DNA from: Cladocopium goreaui
Taxonomy: Eukaryota > Sar > Dinophyceae > Suessiales > Symbiodiniaceae
Reading direction: 5' to 3'
NCBI GenBank assembly: GCA_947184155.2
Contig: CAMXCT020002001.1
Location: forward strand, 1,341,501-1,405,500
Length of the DNA: 64,000 bases
Numbering within the stretch: the stretch's first letter is position 1; each line of letters starts with the position of its first letter. Under the pieces are notes generated by a model, which had not been told where the DNA came from, did no database searches, and saw nothing but the letters and a program-made list of their open reading frames with translations. Made by a program: the position numbers and the translations under genes. Below are positions 27,301 to 33,985 of this stretch, in pieces.

Positions 27301-30300
27301 TAAATGTAGCTTCGCCAGGCTTGCTCCAACCTATTGGTCAATGATAACCACGAGGGGCAAAAAAATCGCAATTTTACCTCCACACTTTGCCAAGTTCCGA
27401 TACCCTTGTGGAGTACCTGGAATGTCGGTCGCGATTGCCTTGATTCTCCGTCTTCGCATAGCAGGAAGCCAACTTGCTGAACATTTTGCCCGAACAGTTG
27501 AAAATCCAAGTCCGGAGATCACAGGCTCGATGAACTGGCGATGAGCCGAACTGGCGATTGTAGACTGTACCCTCTGGTTATTTAACATAGCCCATTTATA
27601 GATGGTTTACCTGGGTTTACCTATATATTAAAATGGTGATTTTCCATGGCTATGTTAAATAACCAGATGGTAGTTAGACGTGTCTTTATATGTCTTAAGC
27701 CGACTTGCCACTGGGACATTTTTCGCTCTGAACATGGGCAATACTGGCTGATGGACATAGAGGGTAAGCAGAGCCATGAAGGTTGAGGTTGACTGGAATC
27801 ATGGTTTATTTTCGGGAAACCATCCCCAAATGGCTTTCAGGTTAGTGAAATATAATATACCCAGATAAACAGATGATTCTGACACAGGAATACCTCGGAT
27901 ACCTCTCTATTGAACAATGATGGCATCAAGAAATGATGATTGCCCTGGCCAGTCCCCCGTTGACATTTTCCAGTTGAGGTCAGGGGTGCTGGGATGACCG
28001 GCACATCCCAGGTTTCCCCATTTTCTGCGATCTATTAGTGGTAGGTGGTTGTGTGGAATAGCATCCAAAAAAAATGTGGAATATTCATCCAGGGGCAAAT
28101 CCATGTAAACCCCGCTGCTGATTCACTGAAACATCCTCGTTCCTGAAACATCCGGTGTTTAGCGATGTAAACCGTCCATGTTTGAGCTGTTCTACCCTGC
28201 ATATGATCCCAGATGCGAATGCACTTGCAGAAGATCCCTTTGATGCGGGAAGTTGAATGGGACAGTGCCTCGACTGGGTCGGATCCCAACTCAATGGAGG
28301 TGTAGTTCGCTGGGGCAATCATCGAACGAGGGGATTTTCAAACACGCCACGGAACTAATTACTAGAGACCTAAGATACGATACGCCCCAAATTGTCCGGC
28401 TTGGTGTGTCATAGCTTGCTATGTCCGGCTTGCTATGCCAGAAATTTGGCATATCAATCCCCAGGATTTTGGCGTGAAAACTGGTGACATGTTGTGACCC
28501 ATCATTTCGATGCGGCGATGCGGCACTCCTTGAGGGTCCCCCAGGGGTCCCCTGGGTCAAAAACGAGCCATGGCCCATGGCGGCTCCAGGTTTTGAAAAG
28601 GTCCTGGATTCGCTGGAAACCTTCGACCTCATGCAGGGTGACGAAGTGAACGGTGCAGGTGCCTTTCTTTGGTTGAAAAGTGCCGTGTTTAGATCAATGA
28701 GCGGAACATAGAAATGGATTCTCATTGAATTGACATCATTCTTAGACAATGACATAATATATCATAATATGACATAATCATCATTGATCATCATTCCAGT
28801 TGCATTTTGGTGGATATCATTCCAGTGGAATCAGTCAACAAAAAAACCACAACTTCCAGTGGATTTTGGTCATCTTTCCTCTAAAAACTCAGTTTTTTCA
28901 CTGGACGAATCCTCTTTTTTTAGTGGGTGAAAGGTTGATTTCATAAACCATCCCCCATTTATACTACCATTTTTTGGTTGGTAGTATAAACCATTCCCAA
29001 TCATGTGTGGTTTATGACATTGTTTTACTCACATTACTCTACTTACGTGGGGTACAACATATGTTCTGAGACTTACTAACTGCAACTTACCACATTGAAC
29101 AAGCAAGTAGTGGCTTGACTGTAGCCAAATTAAAGTTACGCTTGCAGAGCCAAACCGAAATAGATTTCGAATGACTTGAAGTTGGATGGTTAAAGACTAG
29201 ACGAAAATGATCCTTCGACATATTCATATTGACATAAAGTTGGATGGACGTCCTGGATGCTGAAAGTTGGATGGTCACCATCTACCAGGTTCCCCGGCCA
29301 CGGCAGCCTGGGTCCTGGTCTTCGGGCGCTTGCGCATTGTGAAACGCATCATCATGATGTCCCTTGGCCCAGTTGATTGGTGCAGAATTTTGTGGTTGGA
29401 AAATGCGCACGGACCATGCAGCGTTTAACCATGGTAAAGTTGGGGCATTTTCCTATGGGGATTTCGATGAGTTGATGATGATTCAAGCCGATGGGGATTT
29501 CGATGTTTTGATGCTGAAATGTGGAGGAATTACTGTATGAGGAATGAAGCTTACAACATGTGGTGGCCCCTGGGTCAACTCCTGGTTTAAGTAGGATAGA
29601 TTGAATAGACCTTCCCAAATATGGAATTCAATGATTCCACCCCAACTACTCCGCAAAATACGTCATCCTTCGGTGATGATCGTTCAAAGACCCAAATTTT
29701 TCGTTTTCGGGACTCACAAGTTCCATGAATACATTCCCCCAAACCTCCGGTTCAACCACCTGCTTTGAATCATGAAAAATATGTTCTGAGATCATTTTTG
29801 ATAAGACAATCGCATCAGTTCTTATAATCTCTTTGTCCTTATTTGTCCTTCTTTTTTGGATACAAAAAAACTCTTCCACGGGGCCGCTGCTTCTCCGCTT
29901 CTCCTGCCAAGCCGCACGTCTAACCGTTAGGAGCAGCGACACCGCGATCAACGATTTGGACATCGCGCCGCTCATCGTGGACGAACATTGCCTCGAAGAT
30001 GAAAATACGGTGCTCTCCAGGTGGACACGGGCGATGGGTCCCATGGGTTTTGTCCAATTTTCCAGCAGATTTTTCGCAACAGAAATGGCAGGGATTTTGT
30101 GGCATCATTGGATAGTTTATTGGGTTTAACCAAAAAACCAAGAAAGGCTATCATCCACCAACCATTTTATGGGTATAATATATAATATAATTATACATTA
30201 TATATATATATAAATGTATATATCCACTACAAGCTGGATGTATGCAACAGTAACATTGGGATACGACAATACACAAATGCATGCAAATACTTAAATACTG

Positions 30301-30846
30301 TGCAATTCTGTTCGGGCGAAGAACAAAACTATTTCGTAGCTCAGTAGCCTTCGACCCATACCCAAAGATCATGGCCAACACATGTTGTACACCATGAGTC
30401 GCCATAGTCGCTTGATTCTATAAACTTGTCCAAAAATGGCGGGGAGGGGGTTATACCACCAAATCCATTGGCAACTGACGACTTACCTATTGAAATTGCC
30501 CTGTATAAATTGGTTGTATACACCATTTTCAGACAGACCCATATCTGTTAATTGAACCCCATTTCCAGATCATTCGTTCCTCGCTATACCTGATTATATA
30601 ATCCGTAATTAATATATTTGAGTATTGAGCCGACTCAATCTTTTTTAGCAAATCAACCTATGGTTCCAATGTTGCCTCTTATCTTTCTACGCATATCTCA
30701 ACCATTCTCCACCTATGATTGGATTATTCACATGATTCATTGCCTCATATCCCCCATGCCGAAAAAGATGGTCATTTCTCCATCTCCCGCAGAATTACCG
30801 CCATTGCGGCGGAGAGTTCAGAGCTGATTCGCGTGGACAAGGCACG
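9246..30846 (+). CDS. gene span: six-TM cyclic-nucleotide-gated-like cation channel (exons listed separately)
   Basis: This is a multi-exon gene for a plasma- or endomembrane voltage-sensor channel of the CNG/HCN/KCNH superfamily. The phase-consistent exons from 9,956 give about 548 codons: N-terminal cytosolic region, S1 (WDFL + VMFLVLMDATVLPYQL), S2 (VVWLWITTLIFGIDV), SFNTA, S3 (LRGWFAIDF), S4 (KVVKFVRLLRR), S5 (VLLVVIGICHWNACIFW), pore (FYWTLGVMRTMPAEVTP), S6 (LFVLIFMFFALSAF), a C-linker, and a CNBD with GDEV and DEHCL. The pore has no GYG, so potassium selectivity cannot be assumed. Introns are 65 to about 4,100 bp and full of MITEs; about five donors are GC. The 5' and 3' ends are not settled. 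Family assignment is confident; ion selectivity and ligand are inference. Confidence 0.8.
9956..10162 (+). CDS. channel gene, N-terminal cytosolic exon
   Basis: This strongly GC3-biased frame reads Ala/Glu/Pro-rich residues (AIEADTVASTEAEAETAP) followed by SERKAVDEFRRKLRSG. The donor is GTTATA at 10163, phase 2. The acceptor is uncertain: CCAAG before 9956 or CCAAG before 9992 keeps the same frame. The other two frames are open but lack the codon bias. A family A MITE starts only 17 bases into the following intron. Confidence 0.55.
10177..10284. mobile_element. family A MITE, copy 2
   Basis: GGTTGGTGGTTTGGGACATT to AACCACCAACCAG, with TTCAGAGGGGTTG before the right end. It starts 15 bases after the donor of the 10,162 exon. 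Confidence 0.75.
11493..11597. mobile_element. family B palindromic MITE
   Basis: TACCCTTTGGTAAACTAACA to GACATAACCAGAGGGTA; the arms carry the paired CATAGCTATGGAAAATCACC and ATGGCCATTTTCAATAGCTA segments. Confidence 0.75.
12900..13145. repeat. AT-rich palindromic tract
   Basis: Almost only A and T with repeated ATAATTATATATATAATTAT palindromes; it can extrude as cruciforms. Smaller tracts of this kind lie at 14,095-14,140, 14,745-14,880, 16,240-16,660, 21,880-21,985, 22,410-22,620, 30,170-30,225 and 34,060-34,165. Confidence 0.85.
13800..13925. mobile_element. family A MITE, copy 3 (complete)
   Basis: CTGGTTGGTCGTTTCAAAC to CCACCAACCAG, flanked by TCAC on both sides, the second clear 4-bp duplication. 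It has an internal duplication of the CCCATTGACT segment. Confidence 0.8.
14275..14304 (+). CDS. channel gene, 30-bp microexon before S1
   Basis: The acceptor is TCTCCAG and the donor GTTTTG at 14305. It starts with one base completing the AG left by the previous exon and ends with TG, so phases fit on both sides. It reads RALPVSPRA. Alternatively the same bases read ESVASIAESV in phase 0, which would break the phase chain; I prefer the former. Confidence 0.45.
14624..14660 (+). CDS. channel gene, exon starting S1
   Basis: The acceptor is GCTCAG. Twelve codons read PRWWGKLVWDFL, the conserved aromatic/W-D approach to S1 in this channel group. The donor is GC (GCACCTTGG), closely matching the GC donors at 20,489 and 23,447. 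It ends in phase 0 and runs directly into VMFLVLMDATV of the next exon, giving an unbroken S1 helix. Confidence 0.7.
15459..15587 (+). CDS. channel gene, S1-S2 exon
   Basis: The acceptor is CATCGCAG and the donor GTGTCC at 15588. 43 codons encode the rest of S1 (VMFLVLMDATVLPYQL), an acidic loop (FDPDDFD) and S2 (VVWLWITTLIFGIDV). LMD..VLPYQL and the F..DV end of S2 are typical of CNG/KCNH-like channels of alveolates. Extending past the donor gives a stop after a few codons, which supports the splice site. Confidence 0.85.
15926..16005. mobile_element. family A MITE, copy 4 (right end lost)
   Basis: The left terminus and core (CTGGTTGGTGGTTTGGAAC to TATTTTTCAGAGGGG) are present, but the CCACCAACCAG end is missing. 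Confidence 0.65.
16686..16786 (+). CDS. channel gene, S2-S3 linker exon
   Basis: The acceptor is TTCCCAG and the donor GTGGTT at 16787, phase 2. It begins VISFNTAVE, the S2-end SFNTA hallmark, and joins FGIDV of the previous exon seamlessly. The remainder (VHVAPGRGVSGAGRRPSEE) is a basic linker where family members carry the S2-S3 loop. A degenerate GGGATTTAATGG repeat fills the next intron from its first bases. Confidence 0.8.
16795..16975 (+). repeat. degenerate GGGATTTAATGG repeat
   Basis: Runs of ATGGGATTTAATGG with one- or two-base changes start right after the donor at 16,787. Similar text recurs at 40,000-40,110 and 56,340-56,440. Confidence 0.75.
16989..17286. mobile_element. family B MITE split by about 160 bp
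   Basis: The left end TACCCTCTGGTAATTTAACA is at 16,989 and the matching right end TAGCTATGTTAGTTTACTGG at 17,261-17,281. The DNA between is longer than in other copies and contains unrelated text (ACAATATGTTTTGATCTTCC), so a later insertion or a fusion of two copies is likely. Confidence 0.5.
17405..17521. mobile_element. family B palindromic MITE
   Basis: TACCCTCTGGTAAACATACA to GTTAGTTTACCAGGCCGGGTA, with the usual GCTATGGAAAATCACC and GGCCATTTTCCAGTTCGC internal arms. Confidence 0.75.
18410..18457 (+). CDS. channel gene, S3 exon (48 bp)
   Basis: The acceptor is CTCAAG and the donor GTGCGG at 18458. One base completes a Trp codon; then CLRGWFAIDFGSTVP and TG of the next Trp codon. LRGWF.IDF is the S3 signature of CNG/KCNH-type channels, with the voltage-sensor Asp in FAID. 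Phase fits both neighbours exactly. Confidence 0.8.
19017..19115 (+). CDS. channel gene, S3-S4 exon
   Basis: The acceptor is GGGCGCAG and the donor GTGGTA at 19116, phase 2. It reads SQLAELLTTGEDSGSAQL and then the S4 start LTRLTKVVKFVRLLR, with basic residues at regular three- or four-residue spacing, the voltage sensor. Upstream bases are open in the same frame, but phase and family alignment favour the CGCAG acceptor. Confidence 0.82.
19266..19379. mobile_element. family A-related element, diverged
   Basis: CCTGGTTGGTGACTGGAACA at the left and CATCATTTTTCAGAGA at the right resemble the family A ends and core, with an internal repeat of ATGTCATCATCCCA type text. The right terminal repeat is lost. 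Confidence 0.4.
19435..19630. mobile_element. family B composite: one left end, two right ends
   Basis: The left end is TACCCTCTGGTTATGTCAAC. One right end closes at 19,539 (TTAGTTTACCAGAGGGTA) and a second at 19,630 (same text). The second half lacks its own left terminus, as after unequal recombination or insertion into an older copy. Confidence 0.65.
20388..20488 (+). CDS. channel gene, S4 end to S5 start exon
   Basis: The acceptor is CCGCCAG. It reads LMRMLRLAKLGAIWERIEAR, then IGSIFFVQCVALI: the end of S4, the S4-S5 linker helix and the first turn of S5. The donor is GC (GCGCCTTGC at 20489), phase 1. A GT donor further on (GTTGGT) would insert residues into S5, while the GC donor gives R-VLLVVIG without a gap, as in relatives. 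Confidence 0.82.
20557..20680. mobile_element. family A MITE, copy 5
   Basis: CTGGTTGGTGGTTTGGAAC to AAACCACCAACCAG with a duplicated GTTAAAAC segment near the right end. It lies 69 bases after the GC donor of the S4-S5 exon. Confidence 0.75.
21248..21323 (+). CDS. channel gene, S5 exon
   Basis: The acceptor is CAGCTGAG and the donor GTGGCT at 21324, phase 2. It reads VLLVVIGICHWNACIFWLV, then GLPRN. The CHWNAC.FW motif is the S5 end of HCN/CNG/KCNH channels. The exon is AT-richer than its neighbours, but its phase is correct on both sides. Confidence 0.83.
21668..21755 (+). CDS. channel gene, S5-pore turret exon
   Basis: The acceptor is TTTCGAG and the donor GTGAAT at 21756, phase 0. One base completes Leu; then FSELLDDDLQEQYLNSPHW, then TTVWRVTEAQ. 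This acidic extracellular loop sits between S5 and the pore helix. A missed microexon before 23,327 is possible because the next exon starts directly at VFCFYW, where relatives often carry one more residue. Confidence 0.75.
22143..22375. mobile_element. family B composite pair
   Basis: A doubled left end (TACCCTCTGGT twice), a right end at 22,258, then a second body closing with GTTTACCAGAGGGTA at 22,375. Confidence 0.65.
23327..23446 (+). CDS. channel gene, pore loop and S6 exon
   Basis: The acceptor is CTTCGGCAG. 40 codons begin VFCFYWTLGVMRTMPAEVTP and continue VNLPERLFVLIFMFFALSAF. The pore helix YWTLG and the downstream TPVN align with SLYW...T..GYGDI.P.N of potassium channels, but the filter position reads VMRTMPAEV, with no GYG or GFG. 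S6 is clear. The donor is GC (GCGCCTTGG at 23447); reading through gives a stop after four codons. Confidence 0.88.
23468..23578. mobile_element. family C palindromic element
   Basis: TGAGGGTTTCCTAAGTCATG at the left, CATGGCTATGGAAACCCTCA at the right, and inner GGGGTACCCC pairs on both arms. It starts 22 bases after the pore/S6 exon. Confidence 0.65.
23917..23996 (+). CDS. channel gene, S6 end and C-linker start exon
   Basis: The acceptor is CAGCGAG and the donor GTAACT at 23997, phase 2. It reads AICVSLITQAFFKQLGK and then the charged linker GNSEGRKHF. AIC.SL.TQ.FFK is the typical end of S6 running into the cytosol in this family. Confidence 0.8.
24232..25066 (+). pseudogene. GC-rich ORF-bearing block inside an intron, unassigned
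   Basis: Within the intron between 23,996 and 25,888, overlapping frames on both strands are open with exon-like base composition, mainly 24,470-25,030. One + frame runs from about 24,460 through KDLGDEAWLVTSKKEFAIAH, one stop, then LKTERANVMEQFGGRPERVV. A second + frame is open from 24,584 for 160 codons (LEVDADVQELKSLQSAYV), and a minus frame is open for 146. I recognise no family. A decayed, intronless retro-copy or an inserted gene fragment would explain it. Confidence 0.25.
25610..25723. mobile_element. family A MITE, copy 6
   Basis: CTGGTTGGTGGTTTGGAAC to CACCACCAAACAG. The core variant ATTTGGATTATTTTCC is shared with the copy at 37,875, suggesting a subfamily. Confidence 0.7.
25888..25920 (+). 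CDS. channel gene, 33-bp microexon in C-linker
   Basis: The acceptor is GACCTCAG and the donor GTGAAC at 25921. One base completes Trp, then ISDRRRAFNE, then GA, which becomes Asp with the next exon. The text ISDRRRAFN is the conserved C-linker start after S6 in related channels. Phase 2 on both sides matches exactly, which makes this tiny exon convincing despite its size. Confidence 0.75.
26096..26275. repeat. CT then TATAT microsatellite
   Basis: CTCTCTCTCT followed by about 170 bases of TATTATATTA/TATATA text, just upstream of the C-linker exon at 26,320. Confidence 0.9.
26320..26404 (+). CDS. channel gene, C-linker exon
   Basis: The acceptor is TTGATGCAG and the donor GTCTGG at 26405, phase 0. 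It reads RAEKQELAAVRMHLQKTAV and then EERWMIPLG, the amphipathic C-linker helices that couple S6 to the CNBD. This exon starts with T, one of the few not starting with G. Confidence 0.75.
26669..26728 (+). CDS. channel gene, C-linker helix exon (60 bp)
   Basis: The acceptor is CCTGCCAG and the donor GTGTGT at 26729, phase 0 at both ends. Twenty codons read EPIQLKVKAYLRRARFAALW. The VKAYLRR pattern corresponds to the R..V..YL helix of the C-linker in CNG/HCN-type channels. A stop follows the donor in frame. Confidence 0.72.
27465..27524 (+). CDS. channel gene, C-linker end exon
   Basis: The acceptor is CATAGCAG. It reads EANLLNILPEQLKIQVRRSQ, matching the E..LL..LP..L...V segment just before the CNBD. 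The donor is not certain: GC at 27525 (GCTCGA) keeps phase 0 for the next exon; GA at 27515 is an alternative. A family B MITE begins 43 bases downstream. Confidence 0.7.
27568..27672. mobile_element. family B palindromic MITE
   Basis: TACCCTCTGGTTATTTAACA to GTTAAATAACCAGATGGTA. It starts 43 bases after the C-linker exon ending at 27,524. Confidence 0.75.
28231..28264 (+). CDS. channel gene, candidate 34-bp microexon entering the CNBD
   Basis: The acceptor is CACTTGCAG and the donor GTGCCT at 28265. It reads KIPLMREVEWD plus one base that completes Ser with the next exon. Phase fits on both sides, and the position corresponds to the H-P-L/F region that starts the CNBD. The motif match is weak, so another microexon could take its place. 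Confidence 0.45.
28590..28658 (+). CDS. channel gene, CNBD first beta-roll exon
   Basis: The acceptor is GCTCCAG and the donor GTGCCT at 28659, phase 1. It reads FEKVLDSLETFDLMQGDEV and then NGA, completed to AG by the next exon. L..L....L..GDEV..AG is the canonical first half of a cyclic-nucleotide-binding fold. An inverted look-alike lies at 7.8 kb. Confidence 0.75.
29289..29331 (+). CDS. channel gene, CNBD middle exon (43 bp)
   Basis: The acceptor is TCTACCAG. It completes Gly and reads SPATAAWVLVFGR, equivalent to AG..A..MYFV..G.L of CNBDs. The preferred donor is GC (GCGCATTG at 29332), phase 2, giving FGRL with the next exon. GTGAAA at 29339 is the alternative but breaks phase. Confidence 0.65.
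29931..30020 (+). CDS. channel gene, CNBD phosphate-binding-cassette exon
   Basis: The acceptor is ACCGTTAG and the donor GTGGAC at 30021, phase 2. It reads SSDTAINDLDIAPLIVDEHC and then LEDENTVLS. VDEHCL..ENTVLSR occupies the place of the FGE.CL....R..TV cassette that contacts the cyclic nucleotide. F and G are replaced and the Arg is shifted, so binding may be altered or lost. GAGCAG is an alternative acceptor six bases later. Confidence 0.72.
30793..30846 (+). CDS. channel gene, CNBD last beta strand exon
   Basis: The acceptor is CTCCCGCAG and the donor GTGGGC at 30847, phase 2. With AG of the previous exon it gives Arg, then ITAIAAESSELIRVDKA, matching TV.A.T.SEL..ID...F at the end of a CNBD. 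A family B element lies downstream in the next intron. The partner exon for the trailing CG was not identified with certainty. Confidence 0.75.
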
Positions 30847-30967
30847 GTGGGCTGTAGCGTCTCGCTATGGAAAATCGTGGGACCTCAAAGTCACATTATC
30901 CATTGGTTATGGGACCCAAATCATGGTTCACTATCCTTATCCGATAGATATAGCCTTTGATATCCTT

Positions 30968-31066
30968 GGTTATGACTAACAGTTCGCCATGGAAAATCAC
31001 CACCATTTCAAGAACGCCATGGATCATCTATTTCTATGGGTCATTTCCCATAGCAAACTCTTAGTT
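30968..31066. mobile_element. family B-related remnant
   Basis: GGTTATGACTAACAGTTCGCC and CATGGAAAATCACC at the left, CATAGCAAACTCTTAGTTGA at the right. The CCCTCTGG termini are lost. Confidence 0.45.
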
Positions 31067-31215
31067 GAGGCGAAGAAAAATTCCGAACTTCTCCCATCTT
31101 CGGGCGACATGGCGGACATATTTTCTCTTGGATGGCTCAGTTGCCGTCGGTCGAGGTGAAGTTCTTCAAGTGCATTTCGGAGACCCGAAGGTTGACAGCT
31201 CAGTTACCGCGTTTC
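31067..31215 (+). CDS. candidate exon after the CNBD
   Basis: Three frames are open over about 100 bases. The most protein-like one reads WMAQLPSVEVKFFKCISE, then TRRLTAQLPRF and a stop. GTGAAG inside (31,156) is a possible donor. The phase does not directly fit the preceding exon. It could be a C-terminal exon, an exon with a missing neighbour, or non-coding. Confidence 0.28.
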
Positions 31216-31894
31216 TAGTTGAGTGGTGATCAGATGGCTCCCAGAAGTGATCACTTGGAAACCAAAAATCCCAACATGGTGATGTTAGCCGTAGTGGCGA
31301 TGTTGCCAGTTTTAGCGGCCATGGCTTGGGTGTGAAAACTTTTGGAAACATCAAAGGTTTTGGCTCAAAGGCCTACATTTTGTGTTGAGAAACTGGGATG
31401 GCTCTTAGCACAGCTGGAGTCTGTGAGCGCTAGAATTCAGGGCAAAGAAATGAAGACACCAGAAGAAGAAGTTGTGTGCGATGTTTTCACTTCTGTTGAT
31501 CACATTATAATCTTCACATCTGCATCGATAGTGACTCATTTGTGGATTTCAAAACGTAAAATTGTGTCACTTGTATGCAATGGATAAGTTATTTATGGTT
31601 TTTGTTATTCATTTCTTATCTGAACAAAATCATCTTTGGGTCACTCCTACCTGTGTTTTGTACTTAACAGAATATTTTTGTTGATTCTGTAATGACCAAT
31701 AATTATTGACAATGATCGAGTTTTGCTTATGAAATATATAATATATATTCATTGTTGTTAATGAATATCCCTGTATTTCTTTGTCAATATCCCTGTATTT
31801 CCCACATCTTCATGGTGTTAAGATACCCATACTGCATCTGTTGGTTAGTTGGTTGATTCCCCGCATCTTCATTCTTTTCATGGTTAATATCCCT

Positions 31895-32135
31895 ATAATA
31901 TCATATAATATAATATGATATATAATATGATATATAATATGATATATAATATGATATATAATATGATATATAATATGATATATAATATGATATAATTATA
32001 ATATGATATATACTATGATATATAATATGATATATAATATGATATATATATGATATAATACACTATACAATATAAGACAATGTAATATGACATGATATAA
32101 TATGATATAGCATTGAATAACAATTAATGATATGA
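31895..32135. repeat. AT-rich 12-bp tandem repeat
   Basis: The unit is close to TATAATATGATA, repeated more than 12 times with small changes. Confidence 0.85.
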
Positions 32136-32196
32136 TATATCATATATCCCAACATGGCCACAAACTCCTTTTAAGGAAATATCGTGTTTTTTCCAC

Positions 32197-32290
32197 CAGG
32201 AAGAGTTTGCACGTGCGCGGCACAGCGCTGTACCGCGTGAAGAAGAGCACCATCGAAGACTCCGGGATGAGACCAAGGAGGACGACAAAA
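32197..32290 (+). CDS. candidate exon, charged C-terminal segment
   Basis: The acceptor is CACCAG. With one base completing the CG left by the CNBD exon it reads KSLHVRGTALYRVKKSTIED. In phase 0 it instead reads EEFARARHSAVPREEEHH. Base composition is exon-like against AT-rich flanks, but frame and donor are undecided. Confidence 0.35.
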
Positions 32291-32367
32291 ATGACCATCG
32301 GATCGACGGATCATATTCGCAACGGAGAACGTACGGATGTTTTGAGTGATGTAAACCATGGGGTTAT

Positions 32368-32476
32368 TACCATCTGGTTATTTATATAACATAGCCATGG
32401 GAAATGGCCCATTTATGGATGGTTTACCTATTAAAAATGATGATTTTCCATGGCTATGTCAAATAACCAGATGGTA
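32368..32476. mobile_element. family B palindromic MITE
   Basis: TACCATCTGGTTATTTATAT to GTCAAATAACCAGATGGTA, with the GGCCCATTTATGGATGGTTT core. Confidence 0.75.
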
Positions 32477-32499
32477 TATCCACTTGGATTATCTTGGAT

Positions 32500-32600
32500 T
32501 GATTGGTTGCATGGTTTGGAACATGTTTTTTAAAAAATATATTTGGGATGATGATCCAATCTGAGTCATATTTTTCAGAGGGGTTGAAACCACCAACCAG
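32500..32600. mobile_element. family A MITE, copy 7 (left end diverged)
   Basis: GATTGGTTGCATGGTTTGGA at the left; a perfect right half with TTTTTCAGAGGGGTTGAAAC and CCACCAACCAG. Confidence 0.65.
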
Positions 32601-32866
32601 ATTGATTGGTTGTATGGATGGTATCTATATATATGTATATGTATGTATATGTATATGTATGTATGTTCATCACTTTGTGGATGTTTGGGTCATCTTTCGA
32701 ATATTTTTTTTGTCTGTGTTACTTGAATATCCCCACTACGTTTTTCATGATGTTGTTGGGGTCATCAAAAACGATCAAAAACGGATGGCTTATGTTCATC
32801 ACACTGTGTGGATTCCTGAGTCCAACTGGTTTGCTTGAAGTCACATGTAGGAAATATAAGAAGCCG

Positions 32867-32964
32867 TACTAACAGTTTGCTATTGAAAACGACCATAAAA
32901 ATAGTGGATTTATCCATAGCATGGTGATTTTCCATAGTTTTTTGTTAACGTTTACCAGAGGGTA
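32867..32964. mobile_element. family B MITE, left end worn
   Basis: TACTAACAGTTTGCTATTGA to TAACGTTTACCAGAGGGTA, with the core ATAGTGGATTTATCCATAGC. Confidence 0.65.
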
Positions 32965-33072
32965 ATACAGGCATGACTGCATACACATTGAGTACGTCAT
33001 ATATGCAGCTTGTTGGATTTCCTGACGAAGTTTCATGTGACAACTCGATGACATTCCACTACATCTATATCT

Positions 33073-33310
33073 GGGGGTTTCCATAAATGGGGATACAAAA
33101 AATAGCTTCAATAGCTGGATGGTTTATTTCCATGGGCAAATCCATCAATAAATGGATGAGAACTGGGGGTACCCTCTGGTAATTTAACATAGCTATTGAA
33201 AATGGCCCAGTCGAAATAGTGGATTTTCCATGATTTTCCCATTAAAAATGGTGATTTTCAATAGCTATGTTAAATTACCAGAGGGTACCCCTATTTTTAG
33301 GAAACCCCCC
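33073..33310. mobile_element. family C element carrying a nested family B copy
   Basis: Left GGGGGTTTCCATAAATGGGG plus AATAGCTGGATGGTTTAT as in the copy at 23.5 kb; right CCCCTATTTTTAGGAAACCCCC. The two arms are separated by the B copy at 33,170-33,287. Confidence 0.6.
33170..33287. mobile_element. family B palindromic MITE nested in a family C element
   Basis: A near-perfect palindrome, TACCCTCTGGTAATTTAACA to GTTAAATTACCAGAGGGTA. Family C arms lie on both sides (33,073-33,169 and 33,288-33,310), so B inserted into C. Confidence 0.8.
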
Positions 33311-33908
33311 ATCTCATTCTGAAATTGAATGCCATGGCCGTGCATCCCATGACTGGATGAGGAATATCGACCACAAGATGCATCACGGTGTTGAAAAAAC
33401 TCTGGTTTTGATAGCAGTTTAAATGACAGGTATTTCCCAGTCTATGGATTACATGGTTCATTTTCTGGTATGTTCACCGATGTTTTATAGTAAGTGACAG
33501 GTATTTCCCCCCTCTATCTCCCATCAAACATCATCGGAACAATGGGTTTTTGCCCCTTATCGATGTGTGGTCCCAGTTGTGGTCAGCTATGCAGACCCAT
33601 TCATCTAAGTGGGGATCCATTGATCCAAGTGGCTTATTTCAGATGGTTAGTTAGGAACTTCGTAAAGCCACGAAACGGTGGGTAGCATTGGGTAAATATC
33701 CTAAGTTGGCCCGGCGTGAAACGGCTGGGTTCATCTGGTTCATCATCCTTTTCCCATCTGGGTATGGGTCAATACCTATAGATACATTTTTAGTGGGTTA
33801 TTCACATCCATTAATCCCAGCTATGACTTGGGGTTCACTAGGTACCAGGGTTTTGACCCATCCCCATCTTTTTCCCTAACGAGCAACAGCCCATAGCTCC
33901 ATGGTCGC

Positions 33909-33985
33909 CAGCTGTGCCAAGCGCAAAGCAGCTTCCAGGAGCAGCGAAGCCGCCATCCACGCAGCTGCCGTGATTTCCTCGTCCT
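33909..33985 (+). CDS. candidate exon, Ala-rich helix with stop
   Basis: After GTCGCCAG a GC-rich frame reads CAKRKAASRSSEAAIHAAAV, then ISSS and TGA. A second frame (LCQAQSSFQEQRSR) is also open, as is the minus strand. It could be a terminal exon of the channel gene. Frame uncertain. Confidence 0.28.
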
